A stretch of 35,589 bases of DNA from Streptomyces sp. GKU 895 (GTDB taxonomy: Bacteria; Actinomycetota; Actinomycetes; Streptomycetales; Streptomycetaceae): the NCBI GenBank assembly GCA_002027195.1, contig MWJO01000091.1, positions 1-35,589 of the forward strand, given 5' to 3'. Under the pieces are notes generated by a model that saw only the letters and a list, made by a program, of their open reading frames with translations, was not told the DNA's origin and did not search any database. Below, piece after piece: positions 1 through 7,987 of the stretch; positions within the stretch are counted from its first letter, which is position 1; each line of letters begins with the position of its first letter. The position numbers and the translations under genes were made by a program.

Positions 1-88
1 TGCACGACGTGGTGGTGCAGCAGCCAGGAGGCGAGGGTGAGGGCGAAGGTCGTCTTGCCGGCGCCCGGGGTCGCCACGGAGAGCAGGT
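1..88 (-). CDS. DEAD/DEAH helicase fragment (P-loop region only)
   Basis: Read on the minus strand, bases 1-88 give an open frame containing the Walker A motif ATPGAGKTTFAL followed by a Leu/His-rich helix ending SWLLHHHVV. This matches the N-terminal P-loop segment of the Streptomyces DEAD/DEAH-box helicase family, as I recall it. The frame runs off the left edge of the window toward its C-terminus. Its N-terminus should lie to the right, but the sequence turns there into an unrelated regulator gene on the opposite strand. So the piece is truncated at both ends, once by the window and once by a junction at about base 90. Helicase identity is well supported by the motif; the cause of the truncation is unknown. 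Confidence 0.72.
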
Positions 89-90
89 TG

Positions 91-1533
91 CAGCGGCTGG
101 AGTACGACGACCTGTCCGTACGCCGTTCCCTGGCCGTCGCCCACGACGCGCTCGCCGCCTCGGGCCGCCGTTCCGACCGCGACGCCGCCCTCGCGCTGCG
201 CCGCCTGGGCGCCCTGGACCTGCCCACGTACGGCGCCCCGCTCGTCGCCCGGCTCCTCGGCACCGACAGCGACCGCGCGGAGGAGGCGCTGGACCGGCTC
301 GTCGACGTGGCACTGCTGGAGGAGACGGCGTACGGCCGCTACGCCCCGCACGACCTGGTCCGCGACTTCGCCCGCGAACTCGCCGGCAGCGGACAGGCCG
401 CCGACGTCGCCCGCACCGGCGTGCGCTGGTACACGGCCGTCGCCGAACGCGTCCTCACCGAGACCGTCCAGCCCGGCTTCGACCAGGAGGACCGGCGTCG
501 CCCGACCCCGACACAACCCCCCGAACACACCGCGCACGTCCGGTCCGTGCCGCCCTTCGCGGGCTCCGAGGAGGCCTTCGCCTGGAGCATCGCGGAGCTG
601 GAGAACATCGTCGCGCTCGCCGAGCGCTACGCGGACGCCTCCGACGAGCGCACCGCCGCCCACGTCTCCACGCTGCTGCGGCTGATCTTCCCCTGCCTCC
701 AACGCGGCGGCCGGGTCTCCGAGATGGAGGTGCTCGGGCAGGTCGCGCTCGAGCTGGCGCGCCGCCTGGGCGACGAGGTGGCCGAGGCGTACGCGCTGAG
801 CGACCTCGCCGGGATGCACTTCCTCGCGGGCCACTACGGCGAGTCCCTCGCCTTCATGGAACAGGCCACCGCGCTGTGGCGGCGGCTCGGCATGATCTCC
901 CGGGTCCGGCGCTGCCTCGGCAACCAGGGCCTGCTGCTGGAGAGCCTCGGCCGGTACGCCGAGTGCGAGCAGGCGCTGCTCCAGTGCCTGGAACTCTCAC
1001 CGCAGCTGGACGACCCGTGGGGCGACGCGGTGGCGTACGGCCATCTCGGCAACCTCTACGAGCACACCGATCCGCGGGCCGCCATCGAGTACCACCGGCG
1101 CTCGCTCGCGATCGGCAACGAGATCGGCAACGTCATCGTGGCGCACTCCGCGCTCTGCAACATCGGCTACGCGTATCTCGCCCTCGACGAACCGGCCGCC
1201 GCCGTACCGCACTTCGAGGAGAGCCTGAGCATGCTCGGCGGGCACAGCGACTGGCACGGGGAGTCCCAGTCCCGGCTCGGGCTGGTGCGCGCGCTGCGGC
1301 TGCTCGGCCGGGACGGGGTGTGCGAGAGCGAGTGTGCCGAGCTGCTGCGCCGCGCGGACGCCCGCGCCGACGGGTACACCGGTGGTCTCGCCCGTCACCA
1401 GTACGGGCTGCTGCTGCGGAAGGCGGGGCGGCCGGCGGAGGCGCGGGAGCAGTGGCGCGTCGCGCTGGCCGCGCTGGACGGCACGGACAAGAAGGAGGTC
1501 CTGGCCGAACTCAGGGAGCTGCTCGACAGCTGA
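91..1533 (+). CDS. AfsR/NB-ARC-TPR type regulator, C-terminal part (5' truncated)
   Basis: About 480 residues of the C-terminal half of a STAND-type regulator like AfsR/SARP proteins. The first part, from LQRLEYDDLSVRRSL, is the winged-helix segment that closes an NB-ARC domain, with the typical phrase RYAPHDLVRDFARELA. The rest is a chain of TPR-like helical repeats rich in Ala/Leu, ending at TGA 1531-1533. The SARP DNA-binding domain and the NB-ARC P-loop are absent. A GTG at 37 keeps the frame open, but codons 37-90 are antisense to the helicase P-loop and are not part of this protein. The gene converges on the polymerase gene 10 bp downstream. It is a broken gene as it stands; family assignment is good, specific function unknown. 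Confidence 0.7.
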   Translation, partial: QRLEYDDLSVRRSLAVAHDALAASGRRSDRDAALALRRLGALDLPTYGAPLVARLLGTDSDRAEEALDRLVDVALLEETAYGRYAPHDLVRDFARELAGSGQAADVARTGVRWYTAVAERVLTETVQPGFDQEDRRRPTPTQPPEHTAHVRSVPPFAGSEEAFAWSIAELENIVALAERYADASDERTAAHVSTLLRLIFPCLQRGGRVSEMEVLGQVALELARRLGDEVAEAYALSDLAGMHFLAGHYGESLAFMEQATALWRRLGMISRVRRCLGNQGLLLESLGRYAECEQALLQCLELSPQLDDPWGDAVAYGHLGNLYEHTDPRAAIEYHRRSLAIGNEIGNVIVAHSALCNIGYAYLALDEPAAAVPHFEESLSMLGGHSDWHGESQSRLGLVRALRLLGRDGVCESECAELLRRADARADGYTGGLARHQYGLLLRKAGRPAEAREQWRVALAALDGTDKKEVLAELRELLDS

Positions 1534-1543
1534 CCCCGCGCCC

Positions 1544-3213
1544 CTACTTGGCGTCCGCGTAGCACTCCACCACCGACGTCGTGAACGGGAACCGCACCGG
1601 CGTCTCCCCGAACGTCAGCCGGGCGGCCAGCGCCGCCGCCTCGCGGATCGCGGCGACGACCCGCTCGGCCTCCTCCTCGGGGCAGTGCACGATCACCTCG
1701 TCGTGCTGGAAGAAGACCAGCTCGGCCGCCATGTCCGCGCAGGTCCGCCGCAGGGCCGCGAGCAGCAGCAGGGTCCAGTCGGCGGCGCTGCCCTGGACGA
1801 CGAAGTTACGGGCGAACCGGCCCCGGGCGCGGGCGTTGGTCGACGCGTAGCCCGGTACCCATCCGTCGGCCTCCTGGGGAATGCCGGCCTCCTCGGCGCT
1901 GTCCTCGCCCGAGCCGGCCGCGGGTGGGCAGGTGCGGCCGAGCCAGGTCCGTACGAGCCGCCCCTCCTCTCCCGCGCGGGCCGCCTCGTCGACGTACGCC
2001 ACCGCCTTGGGGAAGCGGCGGCGCAGCGCGGCGAGGTTCTTCAGGCCGTCCCCGGAGGTCTGGCCGTACACGGCACCCAGCACCGCGATCTTGGCCTGGT
2101 CGCGGTCGCCGGAGAAGGCGCGGTCGGAGACGGACTGGTAGAGGTCGCTCTCCCGGCCGGCCACCTCCATCAGGCCGGGGTCGCGGGAGATCGCGGCGAG
2201 CACGCGCGGTTCCATCTGGTCGGCGTCGGCGACGACCAGCCGCCAGCCGGGGTCGGCGACGACCGCGCGGCGTATCACCTTGGGGATCTGCAGGGCGCCG
2301 CCGCCGTTGGTGACCCAGCGGCCGGTGACCGTTCCGTGGCAGAGGAACTCCGGGCGGAAGCGGCCATCCCGCACCCAGTCCTGGAGCCAGGACCAGCCGT
2401 GGGCGACCCAGATGCGGTACAGCTTCTTGTACTCGATGAGGGGCTTCACGGCCGGATGGTCGACGGTCTCCAGCTCCCAGCGGCGAGTGGAGGAGACCTT
2501 GATGCCGGCCTGCGCGAAGGCCTTGACGACGTCGGCGGGCAGGTCGGGCCGGACCCGGCGGCCGAAGGCGGCGGACACCTCGTCGGCGAGTTCGGCGAGC
2601 CGCCGGGGCTCACCGCCACCCGCATAGCGGTCGCCCAGCAGCTCGTGCAGCACGGTCCGGTGGACGTCGGCGCTCCACGGCAGCCCGGCGCGGTTCATCT
2701 CGGCGGCCACCAGCATCCCGGCCGACTCGGCGGTGATCAGCAGCCGCATCCGGTCGGGGTGTGCGGTGGCGTCCTGGCGGCGCAGCTGGTCGGCGTAGAC
2801 CTCCAGGAGGTCGGTGAGGGGGAGGTGGACGGCCTGGGGCTCGAAGAGGGAGGACTGGGAGCCCGGTTCGGCGGAGCGCAGCGGCGGGTCGGGCGTACGG
2901 GGCCGCCGCGCAGCCGGGCGAGCGCGGCGGCGGCCGACCGGGGCTCGCCGTACCGGCCGGCATGGCCGAGCAGCAGGGTCTCGGCGTCCTCGATGTCGTA
3001 GCACCGCTCCACCCGCACCCCCGTGGCGAGCAGCCTCGGATACACCTCGGCGGTGGACCGCCAGACCCACCGCGTGACCTCCGGGCGCTTCCGCACGGCC
3101 GCCGCGAGGTCCGCCTCCCGCAGCACGGGCCCGACGGGCAGCCCGTCGTCACCGAGGGGGGCGACCTCCGCGCCACCGCCCTCGGCCGGAGCGAGCGCCC
3201 AGCGGTCGGTCAT
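1544..3213 (-). CDS. Bifunctional 3'-5' exonuclease/DNA polymerase, PolA-like (frameshifted)
   Basis: A family-A polymerase of the actinobacterial stand-alone type (about 555 aa), distinct from full-length Pol I because it has no 5' nuclease domain. Polymerase motif A is visible as VADADQMEPR, motif B as DQAKIAVLGAVYGQTSGDG, and motif C as FFQHDEVIVHCP with the catalytic Asp. The N-terminal part, from MTDRWALAPAEGG at ATG 3213, is a degenerate exonuclease domain. The frame breaks at a short G run at 2891-2893: N-terminal residues up to about 107 read in one phase and everything after reads one base off. Restoring one C on the coding strand joins them smoothly (…GGPVRPDPPLRSAEP). An upstream ATG at 3261 lies inside a repeat array and is unlikely. 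Confidence 0.85.
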
Positions 3214-3247
3214 GAGGGCGAGTGTCGCAGGAGGGTCTGACAACGCC

Positions 3248-3397
3248 CCTGCTGACGACACCCGCCCGAGGCCCTCGGCCAGGCCTGCCCCTCGAAGGGC
3301 CCTGCTGATGACATCCGGCCGAGGCCCTCGATCCGGCCTGCCCTTCGGAGGGCCCTGCTGACGACACCCGGCCCAGACCCTCGGTCAGGCCTGCCCC
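3248..3397. repeat. 53-bp tandem repeat, about 2.8 copies
   Basis: Three diverged copies begin with CCTGCTGAYGACAYCC at 3248, 3301 and 3354, a period of exactly 53 bp. Each copy contains a GAGGCCCTCG-like block and a short GC hairpin of the form GCCC-TTCG-type loop-GGGC. The third copy runs into the 3' end of the Clp-N gene and includes its stop codon (3385-3387) and last codons. The array therefore looks like duplicated gene-end/terminator sequence sitting between that gene and the polymerase gene, both on the minus strand. Confidence 0.8.
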
Positions 3398-4119
3398 CCG
3401 CCCTTCCCCGTGACCTCCGACAGCGCGGCCGCGATGTTCGCCTCCGTCGCCTCCTTCGTGATGCCGAGCTCGGACAGCAGGCCCTGGCCGTTCTCGAACT
3501 CCAGCAGCGCCAGCAGCAGGTGCTCGGTGCCGACGTAGTTGTGGCCCAGGCGCAGGGCCTCGCGGAAGGTGAGTTCCAGGACCTTCTTGGCGTCGGCGCC
3601 GTACGGCACCAGCTCCGGGGGGTTCTCCGCGGCCGGCGGGAGCGCGGCGGTGGCGGCCTGGCGGACGGTGTCGAGGAGGACGTCCTGCGCGAGGACCGCC
3701 TTCGCGGCCAGCCCCTCCGGTTCCGCCAGCAGGCCGAGGACCAGGTGCTCGGGGCGGCCCTCGGCGTTGCGGGCGGCGACCGCCTCGTTGTGGGCGGCCA
3801 TCACCACGTTCCGCGCGCGCGGGGTGTACCGGCTGAAGTCCTGGTTGGCTCCGGCGTCCCCGCCCTCCTTGGGCACGAACCGCTTCTGCGCCGCCTGCCG
3901 GGTCACCCCCATGCTCTTGCCGATGTCCGTCCAGGAGGCGCCCGAGCGGCGGGCCTGGTCCACGAAGTGGCCGATCAGATGGTCGGCGACCTCACCGAGG
4001 TGATCGGCGGCGATCACCGCGTCCTCGAGCTGTTCGAGGGGCTCCGCGTGGACCTTCTTGATGGCCGCGATGAGGTCGTCGAGGCGTACGGATGACGTGA
4101 TGATGGGGTTCGTCGTCAT
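3385..4119 (-). CDS. Clp N-domain protein with N-terminal HTH (ClpC2-like)
   Basis: 244 residues. Residues about 10-85 form a helical region with a helix-turn-helix (SWTDIGKSMGVTRQAAQKRF, about 62-81), so DNA binding is likely. Residues about 95-240 hold two Clp amino-terminal repeats (RYTPRARNVVMAAHNEA…, then LTFREALRLGHNYVGTEHLLLALL…), the domain ClpC uses to accept adaptors and which cyclic-peptide antibiotics bind. There is no AAA+ module. Mycobacterial ClpC2 has the same design and is reported to sequester cyclomarin and repress its own gene; applying that here is inference. The start is ATG 4119, with no Shine-Dalgarno because twin palindromes and a promoter abut it. The lysE gene ends upstream within the operator. 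Confidence 0.85.
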   Translation of the reverse strand: MTTNPIITSSVRLDDLIAAIKKVHAEPLEQLEDAVIAADHLGEVADHLIGHFVDQARRSGASWTDIGKSMGVTRQAAQKRFVPKEGGDAGANQDFSRYTPRARNVVMAAHNEAVAARNAEGRPEHLVLGLLAEPEGLAAKAVLAQDVLLDTVRQAATAALPPAAENPPELVPYGADAKKVLELTFREALRLGHNYVGTEHLLLALLEFENGQGLLSELGITKEATEANIAAALSEVTGKGGGQA

Positions 4120-4168
4120 GTGTCAACCGTAGGTTGACAGTCATGGGGTGTCAACCCGGAGTTGACAC
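4120..4168 (-). promoter_or_regulatory. Twin-palindrome operator and leaderless promoter of the Clp-N gene
   Basis: Two 19-bp perfect dyads with identical arms, TGTCAAC-N5-GTTGACA, lie at 4121-4139 and 4149-4167, with centres 28 bp apart. On the minus strand a consensus -35 TTGACA (4154-4149) lies inside the distal dyad. After 17 bp comes TACGGT (4131-4126) inside the proximal dyad. The predicted transcription start, about 7 nt after the -10 box, coincides with the A of ATG 4119. Bound repressor would cover both hexamers. The HTH of the adjacent Clp-N protein is the natural candidate. Confidence 0.8.
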
Positions 4169-4794
4169 TACTTCGGCGCCGATACGGCCAACCGCACCGC
4201 CAGCCCCGTGAACACCGTCCCGCTGAAGACGTTGAGCCCGCGCGCCACTCGCCGGCTCCGCCGCAGCAGCGCCGACAGCTTCCCGGAGAGCAGCCCGATC
4301 GAACCGTCCACCGCGAACCCCATCACCGTGATCGAGAGCCCGAGCACCAGGAACTGCTCCCACACATGACCCTTCTCGGGCGCCACGAACTGGGGCAGGA
4401 ACGCCACGTTGAAGAGGATCACCTTGGGGTTCAGCAGATTGGTCACGGCGCCCTGCCAGAACGCCCGCCGCATCCCCGGCCCGGCCGCCGTCCCCTCACC
4501 CGGCACCGAACGGTCCCGGAACGCCTTCACCGCGAGGTACAGCAGATAGGCCGCGCCCGCCCAGCGCAGCACGTGGTACAGCGTCGGCAGCGCCAGGAAC
4601 AGCGCCGACAGCCCGAGCGCCGCGGCGACCGTGTGCACGAACATCGCGCAGGCCACGCCGAAGGCCGCCATCACCCCCGCCGACGGCCCGCCCCGGCCGC
4701 CCATCGCCACGATGAACATCATGTCGGGACCCGGAGTCACACAGAGCGCGAAAGCGGCCACGAGGAAGGCCGCGTAGAGAGACATGTCCACCAT
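4168..4794 (-). CDS. LysE/RhtB family exporter
   Basis: 208-residue integral membrane protein of the LysE/RhtB amino-acid/homoserine exporter family. The N-terminus SLYAAFLVAAFALCVTPGPDM carries the family's signature TPGPD motif right after the first membrane segment. About five to six hydrophobic segments follow, with the typical GAVTNLLNPKVILFN motif in the middle and a basic loop RRSRR before the last segment. Start is ATG 4794, or ATG 4785 three codons in; neither has a clear ribosome site. Its TAG stop (4170-4168) overlaps the distal operator of the downstream Clp-N gene, so read-through into that gene is possible. The substrate cannot be told from sequence. Confidence 0.85.
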   Translation of the reverse strand: MVDMSLYAAFLVAAFALCVTPGPDMMFIVAMGGRGGPSAGVMAAFGVACAMFVHTVAAALGLSALFLALPTLYHVLRWAGAAYLLYLAVKAFRDRSVPGEGTAAGPGMRRAFWQGAVTNLLNPKVILFNVAFLPQFVAPEKGHVWEQFLVLGLSITVMGFAVDGSIGLLSGKLSALLRRSRRVARGLNVFSGTVFTGLAVRLAVSAPK

Positions 4795-4859
4795 GCGGCC
4801 ATGCTCGAAGCCCCCATGGCCCACGGCACCCGATTTTCGGGGAGTGAGACGATCGCCCC

Positions 4860-5971
4860 GTGACCAGCAGCAGCGCCCCCGGCACCGTCGACCGCGCCTT
4901 CGAGGCCGCCCTCTACACCGACGCCGACTCCGCCCTCGACACGGCCGCCTCCCTCCTCGCCGCCGACGCGGAGGCCGACGCCGAACTCGAACGCCGGGGG
5001 AGGGAGTTCGTCGCGGCCGCCTGGCGCCGCGGCTGGCAGCCCGCCGACGTCGTACGACTGGTGCGGCGCGAGCTGGACGACGTACACCTGCGCCTGCTGT
5101 CGGCGCTGATCCGCGCGCAGGCGCCCGACGACCGGGCGCGCGGCCCCCGGTGGGCGGCCCAGCTGGCCGGACTGCCCGCCGAGCCCGCACCCGCACCGAC
5201 CGCTTCTCGCACGCCACCACGGTCCTGGAGCTGTACCGCCTGCTGCTGCGGCTGCCCGCCCTCGAACCCCTTGAGGAGCCCGTCACCCGGCACTCCTCCG
5301 CCGAGCCCCGCATGCTCACCCGGATCCGCGCGCTGCTCGCCAAGGCGGAGGCGACCGGCTACCCGGACGAGGCGGAGGCGCTCACCGCCAAGGCGCAGGA
5401 GCTGATGGCGCGGCACAGTGTCGACGAGGCCCTGCTGGACGCGCAGGCGCCGGCGCACGACAGTCCGGGCGCCTGCCGGATCGGGGTCGAGCCGCCGTAC
5501 GAGCAGGCCAAGGCGGTGCTGCTGGACGCGGTCGCGACGGCGAACCACTGCCGGGCCGTCTGGAACGAGGCGTTCGCGTTCTCCACGGTGGTCGGCTTCG
5601 GCCCCGACCTCGACGCCGTCGAGCTGCTCTACACCTCGCTCCTGGTGCAGGCCACGACCGCGATGACGAAGGCGGAGGCCGCCCAGCGGGCCGGTGGCCG
5701 CAAGCGGACCAAGACCTTCCGGCAGTCCTTCCTCGCGGCCTACGCCCATCGCGTCGGTGACCGGCTGCGCGCCGCCGCCGAGACCCAGGTCGGCGACGAC
5801 CTGCTCCCGGTCCTGGCCACCCGCGAGGTCGCCGTCACCGACCGCGTCGACCGCATGTTCCCGCAGACCACCACGACCCGCCTGCGCGGTGTCACCGACG
5901 AGGCGGGCTGGGTGCAGGGCGCCGAGGCGGCGGACCAGGCGCAGGTGAAGTCCCGCAAGCCCCTCAGCTGA
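4860..5971 (+). CDS. DUF2786 domain protein (frameshifted)
   Basis: About 370 residues when repaired. The N-terminal part from GTG 4860 (MTSSSAPGTVDRAFEAAL…) reads in one phase to about 5185; the rest (TDRFSHATTVLELYRLLLRLP… to TGA 5969-5971) reads one base off. A single missing C in the GC-rich stretch 5183-5198 explains it. The second half contains the DUF2786 segment MLTRIRALLAKAEATGYPDEAEALTAKAQELMARHSVDEALL, a helical module of unknown biochemical role common in actinobacteria. There are no signal peptide and no membrane segments. No Shine-Dalgarno is placed near 4860; a GACGAT box 7 nt upstream would fit a leaderless transcript. Function unknown. Confidence 0.8.
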
Positions 5972-5977
5972 GCCGGG

Positions 5978-6532
5978 TCACTCGCCAGCCTCCTGGAAGC
6001 CGGCCACCGCGGCGTCCGGCGTCTCGCCGTCCTTCTTCAGCGCGACATCGCCGTACGTCCACTTGAAGGGGTACGTCTTGGTGGACCCCGGCAGGGAGAA
6101 CTCCCCGCTCGTCACGGCGAGGCTCCGGTCGCTGCCCTTCTCGCCCCGGACGTAGGTGAGGGTGAAGACGACCGAGGCGCCCTGGGCGAGGGACGTCTTC
6201 CTGGCCGTGACGGCGGGGTCGGCCTCCACGGTCACCGAGTTGCCGCCGGCGATGAGGTCCACCCCGGGCAGGCTGTCCAGGGTGCACTTGGCGCCGCTCT
6301 TGTTGGTGAGCGTCACGGGCACGTTGCCGGTGTCGCCGGCGGCCGGGGCGGCGTTGGCGGGACCCACCTGCACGCCCAGTTCGTCGAGGGCGCAGGCACC
6401 GCCGGACTTGGCGGAGGCGGAAGCCGAGGCGGAGGCGCCGGTGCCGGTGTCCTTGCCGCCGTCGTCGTCGGAACAGGCGGTCAGCAGGAAGGCCGCGGCG
6501 AGGGTGGCGGCAGCGAGGGGGAGGGCGCGCAT
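5978..6532 (-). CDS. DUF4232 lipoprotein
   Basis: 184 residues. The N-terminus MRALPLAAATLAAAFLLTACSD is a lipoprotein signal with lipobox LTAC, so the mature protein should be lipid-anchored outside the membrane. A low-complexity linker of alternating Ala/Ser follows, then a beta-rich domain with CALDELGVQVG and CTLDSLPGV, whose two cysteines may pair; this is the DUF4232 pattern. Start is ATG 6532 because the signal peptide begins there; an in-frame ATG at 6583 would add 17 polar residues before it. The gene ends 7 bp from the DUF2786 stop in convergent orientation. Role unknown, probably cell-envelope. Confidence 0.8.
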   Translation of the reverse strand: MRALPLAAATLAAAFLLTACSDDDGGKDTGTGASASASASAKSGGACALDELGVQVGPANAAPAAGDTGNVPVTLTNKSGAKCTLDSLPGVDLIAGGNSVTVEADPAVTARKTSLAQGASVVFTLTYVRGEKGSDRSLAVTSGEFSLPGSTKTYPFKWTYGDVALKKDGETPDAAVAGFQEAGE

Positions 6533-6650
6533 GGTGGGTCCTTGGATGCTCCGGGCGGCCTGGTGCCGCTGAGGCTCGTGCATGGATCATCACGCACGAG
6601 CCCGGGCAACGGTTGCCCGCCCCCGCCGAACCGCCCCTACGCCGGCTACG

Positions 6651-7148
6651 TCAGCCCAGGCTCGCCGTAGGCAGGCCCGACGGCAGCTTGCCGCCCTCGG
6701 CCTTGGTGTACGTCTCCGCGCCGAGACCGCCCTCCCACGTCACCTTGAGGGTGGTCTTGTCGACGGAGTCGACCATCCCGGTCGCCCGGTCCTTGCTGCC
6801 GTCCGTGCACTTGAGGTGGATCATCTGCATGCCGGACTCCTCACCCGCGGTCCCGCTGCACACGGTCCCGCCGGTCGCGAACAGCCCCGCCTCGGTGCCG
6901 TTGACCATCAGGACGACGGCCTTGCCCTTGGCGGTGGTGAGCCAGCTGCCGGCCAGGTCGTCGGAGGGGGCCGAGGAGCCGGACGAGGAGGCCGGCCCGC
7001 TGACGGACGCGCTCACGCTCGGGGTGGCGTCGTCGGAGTCGGACCCGCCGTCCGAGCTGCACGCACCCAGCACAAGGGCGCCCGCCAGCACCAAGGCCGC
7101 GGCCGTCGCGATGCGCGAGACGTTCACCGAAGCCGAAGCCGAACTCAT
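6651..7148 (-). CDS. Small secreted lipoprotein
   Basis: 165 residues. A signal peptide with lipobox LGAC-SS is followed by a Ser/Asp/Ala-rich linker to about residue 65. A compact domain follows with two cysteines (TVCSGTAG and HLKCTDGS) and the opening DLAGSWLTTAKGKAVVLMVNG, which looks like a small beta-barrel lipoprotein domain. GGGAG precedes ATG 7148. It lies 62 bp downstream of rpsN on the same strand and upstream of the DUF4232 lipoprotein gene, so the two lipoprotein genes form a same-strand pair beside the Zur cluster. I do not recognise a specific function. Confidence 0.72.
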   Translation of the reverse strand: MSSASASVNVSRIATAAALVLAGALVLGACSSDGGSDSDDATPSVSASVSGPASSSGSSAPSDDLAGSWLTTAKGKAVVLMVNGTEAGLFATGGTVCSGTAGEESGMQMIHLKCTDGSKDRATGMVDSVDKTTLKVTWEGGLGAETYTKAEGGKLPSGLPTASLG

Positions 7149-7210
7149 GGAAGCTCCCTAGCGGAGGGCGGGCGACGCCACGTCAGCGGCGACGCTACGA
7201 CCGCAGCAAG

Positions 7211-7515
7211 CTACCAGGACGACTTGCGGACCCCCGGAAGGTACCCGGCATGCGCCTGCTCCCGCAGGCTCACCCGGGACAGCCCGAAGGCCCGGAAGTA
7301 GCCGCGCGGCCGCCCGTCCACCTGGTCGCGGTTGCGTACCCGGGTGGCGCTGGCGTCCCGCGGCTGCCGGCCCAACTCCCGCTGGGCGGCCTGCCGTTCG
7401 CGTCCGTCGAGGACGGCCGCCGGATGATCTCCTTGAGCTCGGCCCGCCGCTCGGCGTACCGGGCGACGATCTCCTGCCGCTTCTCGTTCTTCGCGATCTT
7501 GCTCTTCTTGGCCAT
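7211..7515 (-). CDS. rpsN: 30S ribosomal protein S14, zinc-free paralogue (frameshifted)
   Basis: The N-terminal half MAKKSKIAKNEKRQEIVARY…IIRRPSSTDA reads from ATG 7515. The C-terminal half ERQAAQRELGRQPRDASA…LREQAHAGYLPGVRKSSW ends at TAG 7213-7211 in the next phase. One missing base at about 7398-7401 (a G on the coding strand) accounts for the break. Repaired length is 101 residues, the usual size of the long S14 type, which lacks the CXXC zinc ribbon. Such paralogues replace zinc-binding S14 under zinc limitation. ATG overlaps the rpmB TGA by one base, giving translational coupling in an rpmB-rpsN operon driven from the Zur site. Confidence 0.88.
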
Positions 7516-7751
7516 CAGATCCTCACTCCCCGGGCGCGGATGCGCGCCACGGCCGCCTCGACGCCGATCGTGTCGACGGTCTTGATCCCCTTCGCGCTCA
7601 GCCGCAGCCGGACGTACCGCCCCTCGCTGGGCAGCCAGTACCGCTTGGACTGGATGTTGGGGTCGAAGCGGCGCGAGGTGCGCCGGTGGGAGTGGGAGAT
7701 GCGGTTGCCGAAGCCGGGCCGGGCGCCGGTCAGCATGCAGTGGGCGGACAC
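7515..7751 (-). CDS. rpmB: 50S ribosomal protein L28, zinc-free paralogue
   Basis: 78 residues starting at GTG 7751 (MSAHCMLTGARPGFGNRISHSHRRTSRRFDPNIQ…), with GAGAGG about 10 nt upstream. The L28 core SHRRTSRRFDPNIQSKRYW is intact. The CXXC pairs found in zinc-binding L28 are missing; only one Cys remains near the N-terminus. It is the first gene of the minus-strand arm of the zinc-free ribosomal cluster, and its stop codon overlaps the rpsN start (TGATG). The promoter lies in the 63-bp divergent region that also contains the Zur box, so induction on zinc depletion is expected. Confidence 0.92.
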   Translation of the reverse strand: MSAHCMLTGARPGFGNRISHSHRRTSRRFDPNIQSKRYWLPSEGRYVRLRLSAKGIKTVDTIGVEAAVARIRARGVRI

Positions 7752-7779
7752 GGGTGACGCACCTCTCTCGAAGCAGTTG

Positions 7780-7800
7780 TGTAAATGGAATTCATTTTCA
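7780..7800. promoter_or_regulatory. Zur box in divergent ribosomal promoter
   Basis: On the minus strand 7800-7786 reads TGAAAATGAATTCCA, matching 13 of 15 positions of the actinobacterial Zur box TGAAAATGATTTTCA as I recall it. It is part of a wider dyad TGTAAATG-N5-CATTTTCA. A -10-like TAAGAT (7802-7807) follows immediately on the plus strand, so bound Zur would block rpmG and probably also the divergent rpmB. ATG 7815 sits about 7 nt after TAAGAT, so the rpmG transcript is probably leaderless. Confidence 0.8.
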
Positions 7801-7814
7801 GTAAGATACACGGC

Positions 7815-7979
7815 ATGGCTCGCAACGAACTCCGCCCGGTCATCAAGCTCCGGTCCACGGCCGGGACCGGCTTCACCTATGTCACCCGCAAGAACCGCCG
7901 CAACGATCCGGACCGTATGACGCTGCGCAAGTACGACCCGGTCGCCGGCCGCCACGTCGACTTCCGAGAGGAGCGCTGA
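7815..7979 (+). CDS. rpmG: 50S ribosomal protein L33, zinc-free paralogue
   Basis: 54 residues, MARNELRPVIKLRSTAGTGF…, ending TGA 7977-7979. The L33 fold signature (RPVIKLRSTAGTGFTYVTRKNRRN) is clear. There is no cysteine at all, so this is the form that does not bind zinc. There is no Shine-Dalgarno; the TAAGAT box 7 nt before ATG and the abutting Zur box point to a leaderless, zinc-repressed mRNA. It is followed after 8 bp by the L31B gene, heading the L33-L31B-CobW-S18 operon. Confidence 0.93.
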   Translation: MARNELRPVIKLRSTAGTGFTYVTRKNRRNDPDRMTLRKYDPVAGRHVDFREER

Positions 7980-7987
7980 CCGCCGCC

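Noticed and set aside
3248..3397. CRISPR array
   Set aside because: Units are contiguous, diverged 53-bp tandem copies without distinct spacers, and there are no cas genes.
4168..5343. 391-residue minus-strand frame including LysE
   Set aside because: Only the part after ATG 4794 is LysE; the N-terminal extension is Arg-rich antisense of the DUF2786 gene.
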